NCBI RefSeq assembly: GCF_900497805.2
Contig: NW_020954687.1
Location: 1,705,523-1,769,522 of the forward strand
Length of the DNA: 64,000 nucleotides
Reading direction: 5' to 3'
From: Vombatus ursinus
Lineage: Eukaryota; Chordata; Mammalia; Diprotodontia; Vombatidae
Part shown: in pieces, positions 32,050-42,872 of the stretch
Numbering within the stretch: position 1 is the first letter of the stretch
Layout: each line of letters begins with the position of its first letter
Position numbers and translations under genes: made by a program
Notes under the pieces: model-generated
What the model was told of the DNA's origin: nothing
The model's input: the letters and a program-made list of their open reading frames with translations, nothing else
Database searches by the model: none

Positions 32050-32756
32050 TAGTGGAGAGGCACCATAGAACTGGAAAAGGAAAAATGTCCTGATTGTCAA
32101 AAAGAGTGGGACAAAAAGGCCTTCAAATTATAGACTGGTGTGTTTGACTTAGATTCCCGACAAAATTCTGGAATCTATTAGTAAATGGATGATTAATGAA
32201 CATCTAGAAAAGGAAATGGTGCTTAGAAAGAGCCTGCATGGCTTCATTAGGAACAGGTCATACCAGACTAATCTTATTTCCCTTTTTGATGGGATTACTA
32301 GATTGGGAGATCAGAGGAAAGTTTACCTGCATCTCAGCACAGTATTCAACAAAGTCATTCTGTTCTTATGGAATAATTGGGCTTGATGTTACAGTTAAGT
32401 GGATTTGGAACTGGCTGAATGATCTGACCCAAAGAATAATGGTAATTATTGGGTTAATGGCAACTGGGAGGGAGGTCTCCAAAGGAGTGTCCCAGGGAAT
32501 CGGTGCTTGGCATTTCTGTCAATGACTTGGATAAAGGCATAGCTTTCATGCTTATCAAATTCACAGATGGCACAAAGTTGGGAAGGATTGCTAACATAGC
32601 AGCTGACAAAAACAAGGGTTGAAAAAGATCTTGACAGGCTAGAACATTGGTCCAAATCTAATAAGATGAAATTTAATAGGGATCAAAAACTTTAGTATTA
32701 CATTTAGTTTTTTAAAAAAATCCAACTTTATGACTACAATATGGGGTATGTCTTTT

Positions 32757-32992
32757 TGTTGTTCAGTTGTTTAAGTTTTATATAATATTTCATGACCCCA
32801 CTTGGGGTTTTCTTGGCAAAGATACTGGAATGGTTTGCTAATTCCTTCTCCAGTTCATTTTACAAATGAAGAAAGTGAAGGAAAAAGGGTTAAATGACTT
32901 GCCCAGGGTTGCATAGCTGGTAAGTATCTGAGGTTGGATTTGAACTGACTTTAGGCTTTGTACACTATCCACTGAGACACCTAGCTGCCCTA
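32757..32992 (-). repeat. Class C SINE inside CR1/L3
   Basis: 'tgttgttcagttgtttaag', 'ccacttggggttttcttggc', 'ttccttctccagttcatttt' and 'ctgagacacctagctgccc' on plus; full length on minus. Confidence 0.9.
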
Positions 32993-33215
32993 AGTATGGC
33001 TAATCAGCCTGAAAAAAGATAAAAAGATCTAGCAAGGAGGAAAGGGTGGAAGTGAGTAGGAACAAGCGTACTACAAACCCAATATGAGTCAACAATCTTA
33101 TATTGTAGTCAAGAAAGCTAGTACAACTTAAGCTACATTAAAAGAGGCATCATAGTGTCCAGGACTTGGGAGGTAATAGTCCTATTACACTCTGCCTTGG
33201 TCAGACCATATCTGG

Positions 33216-34108
33216 TTGTAAACCTCCTTTCTTTTGCCTTTTGGAATATTATATTCCAATATTTCCTCTGTTTTGTGGAGTTGCAGCATAATCTAATGCG
33301 ATCCTGTCTGTAGTTCCTTTTCACTTGGATCTCACTTTGGCTGCTTGTAATAATTTTTCTTTGACTAGAAATTCTGTATTTTGCCTCTGCTATTCCTGGG
33401 TGTTTTCAATTTGAGGTTTCTTTAAGGAGGTGACTAGCGAATCCCTTTCTATTCTCACTTTTTCCTCTGCTTCAATTAGAAGCAGTCTGGGCAATTTTAT
33501 TTTATGATTTATTGAAATGTGTTTTTTCATTTGGTTATGGTTTTCACTGAGTCTGATGATTCTTAAATTATTTCTCCTCAATCTGTATTCCAGCTTGTTT
33601 TTAATCATACCTTACATGTTCTAATTTTTTCAGTCTTTTAACTTTGTTCTCATATTTCTTGTTGTCTCATGGAAAAACTGAGTTGTGGTTTTTCCTTTCT
33701 AGTTTTCAAGGAGTCCATTTCTTGGGAAAAGGTAACTTTTTGTTCTAAGTTATTTAGTAGCTATCAGAAACTATTCTTCCTCTAGTCTTTCCTGCAAGAG
33801 CTTTCATTTAATTTCTAATGCCTTCTAAAAAATTCATTGCTTCATTCCCTCCAGGCATTCTTAAAGTTTTTTGTGGTCCAGCCAATTTTTTTCTCTGAGG
33901 TGCTATTTGTACTTATTGTGGAGTTACCCACTTCTTCTGGGTTTACCTCCAGGGTTTCTCTTAACCCATAGTATTTCGTCATTGTATTATTGTCTTCTGC
34001 TCACTGGTGTCTCTAGCATTGGTTCCTTGATTTTTGACTTTGTGCCAGGGCCAAGCTCTTGGATGGGGTGTGAAGGCCCTGTTTGGTCCTGAGCCCTCAG
34101 TTTAGGTG
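33216..34108 (-). repeat. L1 LINE 5' part (ORF1) inside CR1/L3
   Basis: Minus-strand translation at 33608-33390 contains NKLEYRLRRNNLRIIRLSEN, the conserved (R)RNNLRI signature of L1 ORF1 next to its coiled coil. Further right lies probable 5' sequence. Unlike normal L1 insertions, which keep the 3' end, this piece keeps ORF1 and lacks ORF2 and the tail, so a later deletion or a complex insertion is likely. Confidence 0.75.
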
Positions 34109-34629
34109 ACATCTAGAACACTGTGTGTTCAGTTGTGAAAGCTGCATTTTAGGGAGATTTATTATTCATAATTATTCTTGATATTATTATAGGTGGTGAA
34201 GTTAGACTTAGATTAAGGTGGTGATGGTTGTTGTGATTGTACCATTTGAAGACCAGGAATGATTAGTCTGCAGAAGAGAAGATTTAGGGAGGGACACACG
34301 GTAGCTATCTTCATGTATCTGAAGGGCTGTTATATGGAAGAAGAATTTCTTTTTTTATTCCTGACCTCAGAGGACAGAGTTGGGAACAAGGGTTGGAATT
34401 GACAAAGAGGTGAATTTTGGATTGATGTAAAGAAAAACTTCCTAAAACTCAGAGCTATCTAAAAAGGAAATAGTCTGCTTTGGGAAGTAGTGGTTTCTAC
34501 CTCTTTAGAGGTTTTTGGGCAAAGACTTAATGACCATTTGTTGGGTGTGATGAAGAGGGGAACATTTTTTAGGTACGAATTTGATTAGATGGCCTCTGAG
34601 GTTATTTCCAATTCTAAGATTCTGGTTTT

Positions 34630-35690
34630 TGGGGGGTCCATTTTTCCTGAGGTCTCAGTAGGAGTCTAGCAGGTTATCTAATTATTTATGGGGGATTCAA
34701 GTGTAAACTAACTGCCTGAATTGGGGAATTGACATTGGGGAGAGATCCACTGATTTCCAGATAGGAGAATCTATTTCAAACTCATAGGATTTCCTCTAAG
34801 AAACAGTTCCCAGGAGTAGCTATCCTAGAGAGACTGGGGCCCACAAGGACAGACTGGAGCTCTGTTCTTGGAATCCATAGGAGAGCCTTCTCTTCCAGGC
34901 TCTACTGTTTTCCTATTGGCCAGAACACTTTGGCTTCCGTCATACTTGGAGCCAAATCAAATTACAGAGGAAAGAAATTTTTTGCAAGGCAAAGCCCCTT
35001 CCTGTCTTTGATCAAAGCATGACTGAGGCAAGGAATCACACTTTCTCTTCCTTCCTCCCACCCCCAAATATACATAACACAGAGGGATACAGTAGGCTTA
35101 TTGAAGAGACAGGATTCAGTGACCTCCAGCAGGATACCCTAAATGAACTCACTTCCCCACCCACCTGGCCCTTCTATACCTCTCAGGCAAAGATGCTGAT
35201 AATCCTCCCCTACATCAAAGTCCTGTAACTTACGCCCGGACCATCCTTCCTTGACTTCTCACCAAGCTGCTTTCTGCTGCACAATCAAAAATGTCTTGAA
35301 AGTCCATCTCCTGCATGAAGCCTCTCCTTTGCTCAAGAAGAGAGGAAACTCAAATCTGATTCATCCAAGCTAACACCCAAAGGTACCTGACACTCCTTTC
35401 CCCTGCAACCCAAGTCATACTCACAGCGTAACACATATATACTAGGTGAATAGTTAATATTATTTGTACAGGTGTGTGTTCAGTATTCATTGTTTGGCTG
35501 TCTGCATGTCCTCTCTGCAGTTGAGACTGTGACAGTCCTTTTGTCTTAGACTGGAAGTCCCAGAAAGGTAGGGGTCTTACCAGCGTAGATCCCTAGGTAC
35601 ACTGCCCTACTCAAAGCCATGCAGATTGAAAAAAAACCCACTTGGGTATCATCTTTCTGCTTTTGGCTCCCATCCTTATTCTCCTCAACT
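34630..35690. other. Mostly unassigned intron
   Basis: 35150-35560 has faint L2-like words ('ctcaccaagctgctttctgc', 'atgaagcctctcctttgctc'). The rest is unassigned; no exon. Confidence 0.4.
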
Positions 35691-35699
35691 CATCTACCT

Positions 35700-36320
35700 G
35701 CTCCACTTGCAAACTTTTAGCTGGATTAATATTCTTTATGCAGATATCTGATTATCTTGCTCCTTTATTAGAAAATCTTTGATAGATCCCCATTGCTTAT
35801 AAAATAAAGAGCAAATTCATTAGTCTGGCATTCGGAGCCCTCCACAAACTGGCTCTAATCTAACTTCCTAGTCTTATTGCATATAGACTCTGGGTCCTCC
35901 CTTATACTTAAATAACTTGATGATCCAGGTGAACTGAATGACTGCTGTCCTCTGAATAAGTACCACATTCTCCTGCCTCTGGCAGTTGGCCATGCCACAC
36001 TCTATACTTGGTATGCCTTCCCTGTATTCCTGTTTCTGTCCTTTGAAATCATAGAGGTTGAGTTCAAACACTCCTTCCTTCATGAAGCCTTCCATGATTC
36101 CCCTCAGCCAGAAGTGATTGTCTCCCCTTCCAAATTTACATAGTACTTTGTGCTCTATTTTATAGCATAATTATTTGTGGGTGTGTCTCTTCTTCCTTAC
36201 TAGATTATAAGCTCACTGGGGGCTAGGGTTATGTTTTGTTCATCTTTATATCACTTTTGTTGCCTGTCCTCTGCATCCTAAGTGCTCGATAAATGTTTGT
36301 TGAATAAATGAATGAATGAT
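35700..36320 (+). repeat. L2 LINE 3' end
   Basis: 'aatctttgatagatccccat', 'ggagccctccacaaactggc', 'catgaagccttccatgattc', 'tagattataagctcactggg' and the end 'ctcgataaatgtttgttgaa' in L2 order. Confidence 0.85.
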
Positions 36321-36559
36321 TATGATGAGGGTGGTGATACCAGTGATAATGTCATTCTGGTACATGTTTAACCTAAGGGAAGTTTCAATGAAGAGCTTGG
36401 TTTGCAGGCCTAGCTCTCCATCTTGCTGTCCAGCAGAAAGTTACAGGTTTATGATACTTAATAGCTAGAAAGAAATCCTGTGATCAAATAATCCGTCTGC
36501 ACAGATGTGATTACTTAACTTCTCTCCTTAGAAACCTTCAATGGCTCCCCATTTCCTAC

Positions 36560-36685
36560 CATTTTACAGATAAAGAAACTGAGGCCTAGAGGGAAGAAGT
36601 GACTTTCCCAAGGTCACAACATAGTAAATAGTACAGCTGAGATTTGAACTGAGGTTCTTTCACTATAGAGTCAACTATGAGCCCC
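36560..36685 (-). repeat. CORE/MIR-type SINE fragment
   Basis: 'attttacagataaagaaact', 'gactttcccaaggtcacaac', 'gagatttgaactgaggttct'. Confidence 0.75.
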
Positions 36686-36689
36686 TTCC

Positions 36690-36845
36690 CTCGCCCTCAA
36701 TCTGATTAAAATGTAATTGGGAGATATTCAACAAAATAAATAAAAATACAACAAAACATAGATAATATCACATTTTAAAACTGAGTTGATATGTGGCAGC
36801 AGGGATCCTTACATATGGATGAGTAGCCTTGCCCCCATTTTTAGC
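36690..36845. mobile_element. hAT-like nonautonomous DNA transposon, copy B (partial)
   Basis: Shares 'taattgggagatattcaaca', 'aataaataaaaatacaacaa', 'aacatagataat' and 'gttgatatgtgg' with the better preserved copy at 48625-48839. Ends not preserved. Confidence 0.6.
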
Positions 36846-37554
36846 TTAGCTGACATCATGGCCCTATATCTGGCTGATTGATGGCAATAGCCAAGAAATC
36901 GAGTAGCCTCAGGGACCAAGAAAGTCAAGAGGCCCTTTTTGTAGACTTGGCATTTGGAAATCAGAGAAGTTTAGAAGAGAGTAAAAGACACAGTCCTCGA
37001 GTCATGAGGAAGTTGCTGAATCCCTGGGAAGCTGCCGTGGTTATCAAGGCCTGGGACCCAGGGTTCTGGCCTTTCCATTCTTCTCTCCCCGCTTGTGGGT
37101 CCAGGTTCATCTTGGATTTTCCCTCACAAGGGACTCTTTTCCCAAGTGCCCATCCCTAAGGCACCAAAGAAATAACTGTGGCATGACATAGTTGGAATGG
37201 TAAACAGACAATAAAGAAAAATGAGAATAAAACAAAACAAGTCCCAGCCTGAAGCCAAGACTCAGTGCTGGCACCTCTTGGACTAAATATATATAAAACC
37301 ACGTGCTCGGGCCAGAGCTTGGAGCTGATTCTGGCTTTTTGCCCCCTGACACGTGTCAAGAAAAGATCCCTTCATTATGTGTCCACTGAGCTCTTGTTTC
37401 CAAACATGCCACAAAGGAGAAGTAATTAAGGAATATCTATAAACCTTTCTTAGCCCTTCTGCACATGGACACATGCCGATGGCCACCCTGGGAGGTTAAC
37501 TCTTAGCTCACTGTGTTTTCACTCTGTTTTCCAAACAAGCCATTGATGGCAGCA
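36846..37554. promoter_or_regulatory. Repeat-free block with two CACGTG E-boxes
   Basis: About 700 bp without recognised repeats. CACGTG lies at 37300-37305, just after 'atatataaaac', and a palindromic GACACGTGTC at 37348-37357. Candidate regulatory element only. Confidence 0.35.
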
Positions 37555-37730
37555 GTGTTATAGTGGAAATAATCCTTAGATGGGAGTCAGAAGACCTAGG
37601 CTCTAGTTCAGATTGTGCCACAAGGTAAGGTCACATGTGATCTTGACCTTGACCTTTCTCTTGCATCATTTATGAAAAATGAAGAGGTCAGATTGGGGTC
37701 TCTAACATCCTTTCTAGCTCTAAAACTTAG
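37555..37730 (+). repeat. CORE/MIR-type SINE, class A
   Basis: 'tatagtggaaataatcctta', 'gtcagaagacctaggctcta' and 'catcctttctagctctaaaa'. Confidence 0.75.
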
Positions 37731-38061
37731 GGGTTTCTTAACAAGTCCACAGCTTGGGGCTGATGGCTGGTGCACTCACTTTCCTGAAAATGGTCAGTAG
37801 GTGCAACTAGCTTCGGGAGCCCTACCCAACAATATAGCATCATGATACCCATGTATTAAATGGGATGCCCCAGAGGCAGACCCTTCCGGATGGAGGCAAA
37901 AGTGTGGTTGCAGGTCTGGAAGGGGATCCATACTAGTCCAATGGGCAGAGAATAGAAATCATAGCTGACCAATCAACTCCAGCTCCATCTGATAACACTT
38001 TTCAAGAGACCCAAATTCCCTGAAGTCCCCTTCTGCTAACTCACTATCTCTCTGGCTAGGC

Positions 38062-38189
38062 AGTAGGGTTAAGCGACTTGCCCAGGGTCACACAGCTAGT
38101 GAGTGTTATGTGTCTGAGGCCAGATTTGAACTCAGGTCTGCCTGACTCCAGGGCTAGTGTTCTATCTACTGTGCCACCTAGCTGCCCCT
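38062..38189 (-). repeat. Class D SINE, minus strand
   Basis: 'gacttgcccagggtcacaca', 'tttgaactcaggtctgcctg' and 'actgtgccacctagctgccc'. The A-tail side is truncated. Confidence 0.8.
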
Positions 38190-38324
38190 CCTGCTGGCAC
38201 TTTCTGGTAGCAGAGCCTCCTGGGAGTTTGACAGGAACTTGAGGCAGAGCTTGTCCAGACTCCCAGGATAGGTCCCTGTTCTCAGAGGAGAGTAATAAAG
38301 ACCCCATAGCTTACTTTTCTTAAG

Positions 38325-38755
38325 ATTACAGTATTTAGAGTTGGAAAAAACCTTTGAGAACATCTAACCTAACAAATCCCTTTGTTTTGCATATGAGGAA
38401 ACTGAGTCCTAGAGAGGTTAAGTATCTTGTCCATGGTCACATAGCTGAGAAATTGCAAAGCTGAGATGCAAACCCCAATCCTCTATGTACCTTTGAGGCA
38501 GCTGGTGACACCATAGATAGAATGGTGGGCCTGGGGTCAGGAAGACTTGAGTTCAAATCTGACCTTTGATACTTCCTAGATGAGGAGGTAACTTCATCTC
38601 TGTTTACCTCAGTTTCCTCAAGTATAAAGTGATGATGCTGATAGCAGCTACATCTCAGGGTGGTTGTGAAGATCAAATGAGATAATATTTGTAAAGCACT
38701 TTACCCAGAGCCTGGCACATGGTAGGTGCTACAAAAGTGTTTATTTGCCTTCCTT
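38325..38755. repeat. Class A SINE (minus) followed by class B SINE (plus)
   Basis: 38325-38490 minus: 'gagttggaaaaaacctttga', 'catatgaggaaactgagtcc'. 38495-38755 plus, near full length: 'gtcaggaagacttgagttca', 'acctcagtttcctcaagtat', 'gagcctggcacatggtaggt'. Confidence 0.8.
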
Positions 38756-38759
38756 GCTA

Positions 38760-39284
38760 CTGGTGGTAGTTGATATTTATGCTGTTTTACAGTTATAAAT
38801 TTTTGCATACATTAAGTCATTTCATAATAGTTACCATTGCTGTTTTACAGTTTAAGAAATAGAGCTCAGAGACTGAATCTTCTAGGTACCTAAGACCCTC
38901 CTCAGGGGTAATCTGACCAGGAGCTAACATAGGCAGTGAAGTTGGGGGCAACTCTATAGAAAGGGCTGAGAGAGACATTCTTTTCCCTTTCCTAGTAGGT
39001 AAGACAAGGAACTAGGCTTCCAGAAGATGTCTGAGTTTGATGAATGCTTTTTTTTGGAGGGGGGGGAATTCCTTGCATTTAACATGTATCTTAGTTTGAA
39101 AGCTTCAGAAAGCAAATGATACCCTATTTAATGGGCAAATTGAAAAGGGAGTGACAGTATGTAGTGAGTACCTACTATGTGTTTATTACAATGCTAAGCT
39201 CTATAAGTCATACAAAAGGAATGATACCTTCTCAAATCTTCTGTTTCTCTTTCCATAAAGAGAAGAAAATGACCCCAGTAACTC
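38760..39284. other. Mostly unique intron
   Basis: A scrap of L2 end ('gagtacctactatgtgttta') near 39165. Otherwise unassigned. Confidence 0.4.
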
Positions 39285-39665
39285 TTGCGTTACTTAGAAC
39301 TTTATAATCTTAAAGTTGGAATGACCAATCACTTGCCTTCCTGACTAATAGATGAATTGCTCTCTTCAATATCCTTCCCAAGGATCATCCTGCCTCTGCT
39401 TGAATATGTCTAGTGATGGGAAATTTACTACATAAGGCGGCCCACTTCAAGGGTCCAGTTTTATTGGTTAAGAAATTTATTCTTTGGGGAAGCTAGGTGA
39501 CAGAGTGGATAGAGTACCAGCCCTAGAGTCTGGTACTCGGACTCTAGCTGTGTGACCCTGGGCAAGTCACTTAACCTTGATTGCCTTAAAAAAACCCCAA
39601 GAAGTTCATTCTTCATTTAATTTGAAACTGGTTTCTTTATAATGCCTTCAATTCACTCTGATATT
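39285..39665 (-). repeat. CR1/L3 LINE 3' end with class D SINE insert
   Basis: Antisense CR1/L3: 'gaccaatcacttgccttcct', 'tctgcttgaatatgtctagt', 'gatgggaaatttactacata'. A plus-strand class D SINE (about 39487-39598) with 'agctaggtgacagagtggat' and an A-rich tail is inserted. Confidence 0.65.
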
Positions 39666-39671
39666 CTTGGC

Positions 39672-39868
39672 ATTATGCTGCCAGAGAAAGAATGCTGAAT
39701 TTGGAGTTAGGATCTGCAGGTTCAAATTCTAGCTTTGTTACTTCCTACTAGTATTACCTTAGAAAGTAACATCACCTCTGTAGGCTTCAGTTTCCTTATC
39801 TGGAAAATGAAGGGTCTAGATGACCCTTGATGTCCCTTCCAGCTCTAAATCAATGATCCTATGAAGTC
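39672..39868 (+). repeat. CORE/MIR-type SINE, class A, full length
   Basis: 'agaaagaatgctgaatttgg', 'gcttcagtttccttatctgg', 'cccttccagctctaaatcaa'. Confidence 0.9.
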
Positions 39869-39871
39869 TAT

Positions 39872-40262
39872 GAGGCAGCTAGGTGGTATAGTAGATAAAG
39901 TATTAGGGTTCAAATCTAGCCTCAGATGCTTACTAGTTATATGACCTTGGGCAAGTAATTTAATCTCTGACTAACTCAGTTTCCTCATCTATTGTTGTTT
40001 TCTTGATTAGCCGTGTTTGACTCTTGGGGTTTTCTTGGCAAAGATACTGGAGTGATCTGCCATATCCTTCTCCAGCTCATTTTACAGATGAAGAAACTGA
40101 AGTCAACAGGGTTAAGTGACTTGCCTAGGGTCACTCAGCTAGCAAGTATCTGAGGCTGGGGTTAAAAATAGCACCTACCTCCCAGGGTTATGATGAGGAT
40201 CAAATGATATTACTGCTTTGCAAAGTATTATGTAAATGCTATTATTATTATTGTTGTTATTT
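39872..40262 (+). repeat. Class B SINE with class C SINE nested inside
   Basis: Outer plus SINE: 'gaggcagctaggtggtatag' to 'ctcagtttcctcatc', resuming 'cacctacctcccagggttat' to 'attattattgttg'. The insert at about 39992-40160 is a minus-strand class C SINE ('ggggttttcttggcaaagat', 'gacttgcctagggtcactca'). Confidence 0.9.
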
Positions 40263-41518
40263 ATTGTTATTAAGGATCTTAGAACAATCTTTCTTTGACA
40301 TGGCAGCCTTTCAAAATGTCTCCCTCAAGCCCATGTCTTAGTCCTGGGTACCTTTCCAGGATGTCATGTGACCTGGGCAGATAATTAATATGGTGGAAGT
40401 AGGGGAGAAGAAGGAGGAATAGCTTCTAGAGGTAGGGGTTGCTAGGATTGGGGGGGCATCCTAGGTGATGCCATTGGAGTGTGGTGTACATGTGATAAGG
40501 TTCATCACCAGCAACCTAGGTTCTATATGTATAAGCCGAGGGAAAGGGTGGGCTCTGCCATAGGTCACTGGGCAAATGCCCAAGGGACCCCCCAGAGGAT
40601 CCCAAGTTGGGGGAGTCAGGCAAGTGAATAAAGATCTTCTTGACAACCAGCTCAGAACAAAACAGGGATGCTCAGGTGCTTAAAGGGCACAAAATGTCCA
40701 AGAATTCTAGCTTTCCTTTTCCTCTAGCTGAATCTTTAGGCAGTTTTCTGGCATCCCAATCAAACAGAACAATTCAACCTGCAACTGGACAGCTAGCTCA
40801 TTGACTCTCTTGCCTACTGACTGGTCAAAGGATTGCAACCATTCCCTGAAAAGAAGGCACGGCCAAGGATGACATGACTGATGAATTTTTTTTTTGCAGT
40901 GGATTTTGAGAGTAAATGACTTTTCATCAACTCCTCAAATAATGATCATTAACTCTCGCTGATTCGATGGAGATGATCGAGCTTCAAACAATGTGGCAGA
41001 CACATAAGGAAGCTATTATGCAAATGTAAAAATAGAGTCTTGCATACTTTCCTGGTTACACCACTCTCGTTTCTGATGGCTTTTTAGTGTGAAGTCAAAT
41101 TTGGTTTGTCTGTCTCCCCCTCTTTCTCCCACCCCCCAGATTGGTGCCCTCATTCTCTAGCATATGAGTCGTACTGTGGGAGGACAAGGATTGCTTTTTT
41201 TTTAAACATCTATTTTTTTAGGCTGCTTTTCATGCAAAGCAGGTGCTACTCTTATACCTGAAGCATTATCCTGCCAGGGTGTACACCCATCCACCCACCA
41301 GAATACTTAGAAGGACCCAGAGAGCTCAGAAGGTTTGGCAGAGAGGTCGAGATAGAGTCAGAAAAAGAAATGTCAACCCTGACAATAGCTAGGGTGGAGA
41401 AGGTGAGGAAATTAGTCTTGGGATAATAGGAATATGATGTTAGGGTGACACTGGGCTAGGTTCTATTTTCTATCTCCAGGAACTTGGCCAATCAGAGTAG
41501 CAGGTTGGGTTGTAGGTT
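40263..41518. promoter_or_regulatory. Large repeat-free block with an octamer motif
   Basis: About 1.25 kb, the second half of the intron 3' to the small distal exon, without recognised repeats. TATGCAAAT (POU octamer) lies at 41017-41025 beside homeodomain-like 'atgatcattaact' near 40941. Candidate conserved non-coding element. Confidence 0.4.
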
Positions 41519-41672
41519 AGGGCTCAAGACTTTTTTAACAGGGGTTCTTAACCTGAGACAGATTTCAGAGTGTCCATGAACTAGGATGGGGAAAAATGTA
41601 CATTTATTTCAATATATTTGGTTTCCTTTGCAATCTTATGCATTTTATTTTATGCATTTAAAAACATTCTTT
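41519..41672 (+). repeat. Inverted duplication, left arm (truncated hAT-like element plus flank)
   Basis: About 95% identical (7 mismatches and 1 indel over about 150 bases, counted by eye) to the reverse complement of 42441-42594. Contains 'caggggttcttaacctgag', the end of a hAT/MER-type element, and identical flank 'ggctcaagacttttt' outside it. Confidence 0.9.
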
Positions 41673-42017
41673 CGACCCTACCCCCCTGTAACCTTGAGGT
41701 TTACACAAAACAAGCTGCCCACAAGTTGTCCAGGCTAGTAGCACAGGAGGCTAACTTCGTGCATAGTACAACTGGATTTCAACATCGGTGCTAGGTTATT
41801 ACCCACATTCTTTGTTCTAGGGTCTAGTGACAGGGTATGGATTACTGTGCTTTGGGCTTCCAGATGGGATCCCAGTACTACAAGATGTGAGATATACTGA
41901 TCTGGATAACTGGTGGTATACTGGAGAGGGGAGAGGATCATTCACAGAGATGACTCCATTCCTACTCTGAGTGCTCTTAGTCTGATGAGGGAGATGTAAT
42001 CCTTGATTACCTGATAA

Positions 42018-42290
42018 TAAGGCAGTTAGGTGGTCCAGTGGATAGAGTGCTGGACCTGGAACAGAAAGACCTGAGTTTAAATCTGAACTCAGATATTCAT
42101 TAGCTGCCAAATCCTGGGCAAGTAACTTAGTTTCTGTTTACCTCAGTTTCCCCAACCATAAAATGAGGATAATGAGCACCTACCTCCCAGGGTTGTTGTG
42201 AGGGTCAAATGAGATGATTGTGAAGCACCTAGCAGAGTGCCTGGCATATAGTAGGTGCTATAGAAATGTTTGTTATTACTATTAATAAGC
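42018..42290 (+). repeat. MIR-type SINE, class B, full length
   Basis: 'ggcagttaggtggtccagtg', 'gaaagacctgagtttaaatc', 'tgttgtgagggtcaaatgag' and 'gtgcctggcatatagtaggt'. Confidence 0.9.
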
Positions 42291-42370
42291 ATTTACCATA
42301 TTGGTTTATATGGAAGGCTCTACCTGGTAAAATACTGGTCTTGGTTTATAAGTCTGAATTTATAAAGGAG

Positions 42371-42586
42371 GGTTTCCTAACTTTTTGTGTGTATCCTGGA
42401 CCCCTTTGTCCGTCTGGTGAAGCCTAGGGACCCCTTCTCAGAAGAATGTTTTTAAATGCATAAAATGAAATGCATAAGATTGCTAAGGAAACCAATTATA
42501 TTGAAATAAATGTACATTTTTCCCCATCGTAGTTCATGGACTCTCTGAAATCTGCCTCAGGCTAAGAACCCCTGTTAAAAAGTCTT
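42371..42586 (-). mobile_element. hAT/MER-type nonautonomous DNA transposon
   Basis: On minus it starts CAGGGGTTCTTAGCCTGAG and ends near 'aagttaggaaacc', with internal 'ggggtccctaggcttcacca'. Terminal sequences are partly complementary. 42441-42594 is the right arm of the inverted duplication. Confidence 0.75.
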
Positions 42587-42594
42587 GAGCCCCC
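42441..42594 (-). repeat. Inverted duplication, right arm
   Basis: Partner of 41519-41672. It ends 149 bp from the splice donor of the small NAV1 exon (42744), on the intron side. Confidence 0.9.
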
Positions 42595-42743
42595 ATGCCC
42601 AAGTCACTGATTGAAATCTCACTCTTTGAAAGCAGGACCTTCTTTTGACTGATTCTCCACCTACTCAGGAAACCTGAAGGTTTCTGTTTCTTAGTACCGC
42701 CCTTTTTTTCCAGGAGAAAGTCTTTTCCCTGATATGAACCTAC

Positions 42744-42847
42744 CCAAGCCAGGGAAGTTGTCTTCGGATCCATCAGAGGGACTGGGGTAGTCTTCAAAGG
42801 CACAACCATCTTGGGGTAGGGGGTCAGTGTCTTGATCTCCTTGTAGC
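42744..42847 (-). CDS. NAV1: NAV1 small coding exon of the distal (long) isoform
   Basis: A 104-nt exon with a good acceptor (pyrimidine-rich, 'tctcatccttcag|g') and a donor 'gcttgg|gtaggt'. Entered in phase 2 it reads R-LQGDQDTDPLPQDGCAF, then EDYPSPSDGSEDNFPGL, with no stop, and leaves in phase 1. Phase 2 is exactly what the exon at 50874 provides, and phase 1 is what the short-form exon also provides, so it can replace the short first exon. Position and composition match NAV2/NAV3, where 'VAPF(L/I)YR' is followed by a similar acidic, Ser/Gly-rich stretch (NAV2 SQTDTEGN, NAV3 AHSENEGT) before the conserved (E)DPE segment. Identified by frame logic and paralogue similarity, not transcript data. 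Confidence 0.75.
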
Positions 42848-42872
42848 CTGAAGGATGAGAAGGGGATGGTCA

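Larger units (their letters stand above)
32050..34625 (+). repeat. CR1/L3 LINE, RT region to 3' end, with two insertions
   Basis: Plus-strand CR1 reverse-transcriptase sequence: 'aaaattctggaatctattag', 'aacaggtcataccagactaa', the VSKGVSQG-like RT motif near 32480 and 'ttcacagatggcacaaagtt' near 32560. It resumes at 32993 ('caatatgagtcaacaatctt', 'ggtcagaccatatctgg') and at 34109 ('acatctagaacactgtgtgt', 'gatggcctctgaggtta'). The gaps are a class C SINE (32757-32992) and an L1 piece (33216-34108). An old, broken copy with several stops and indels. Confidence 0.85.
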
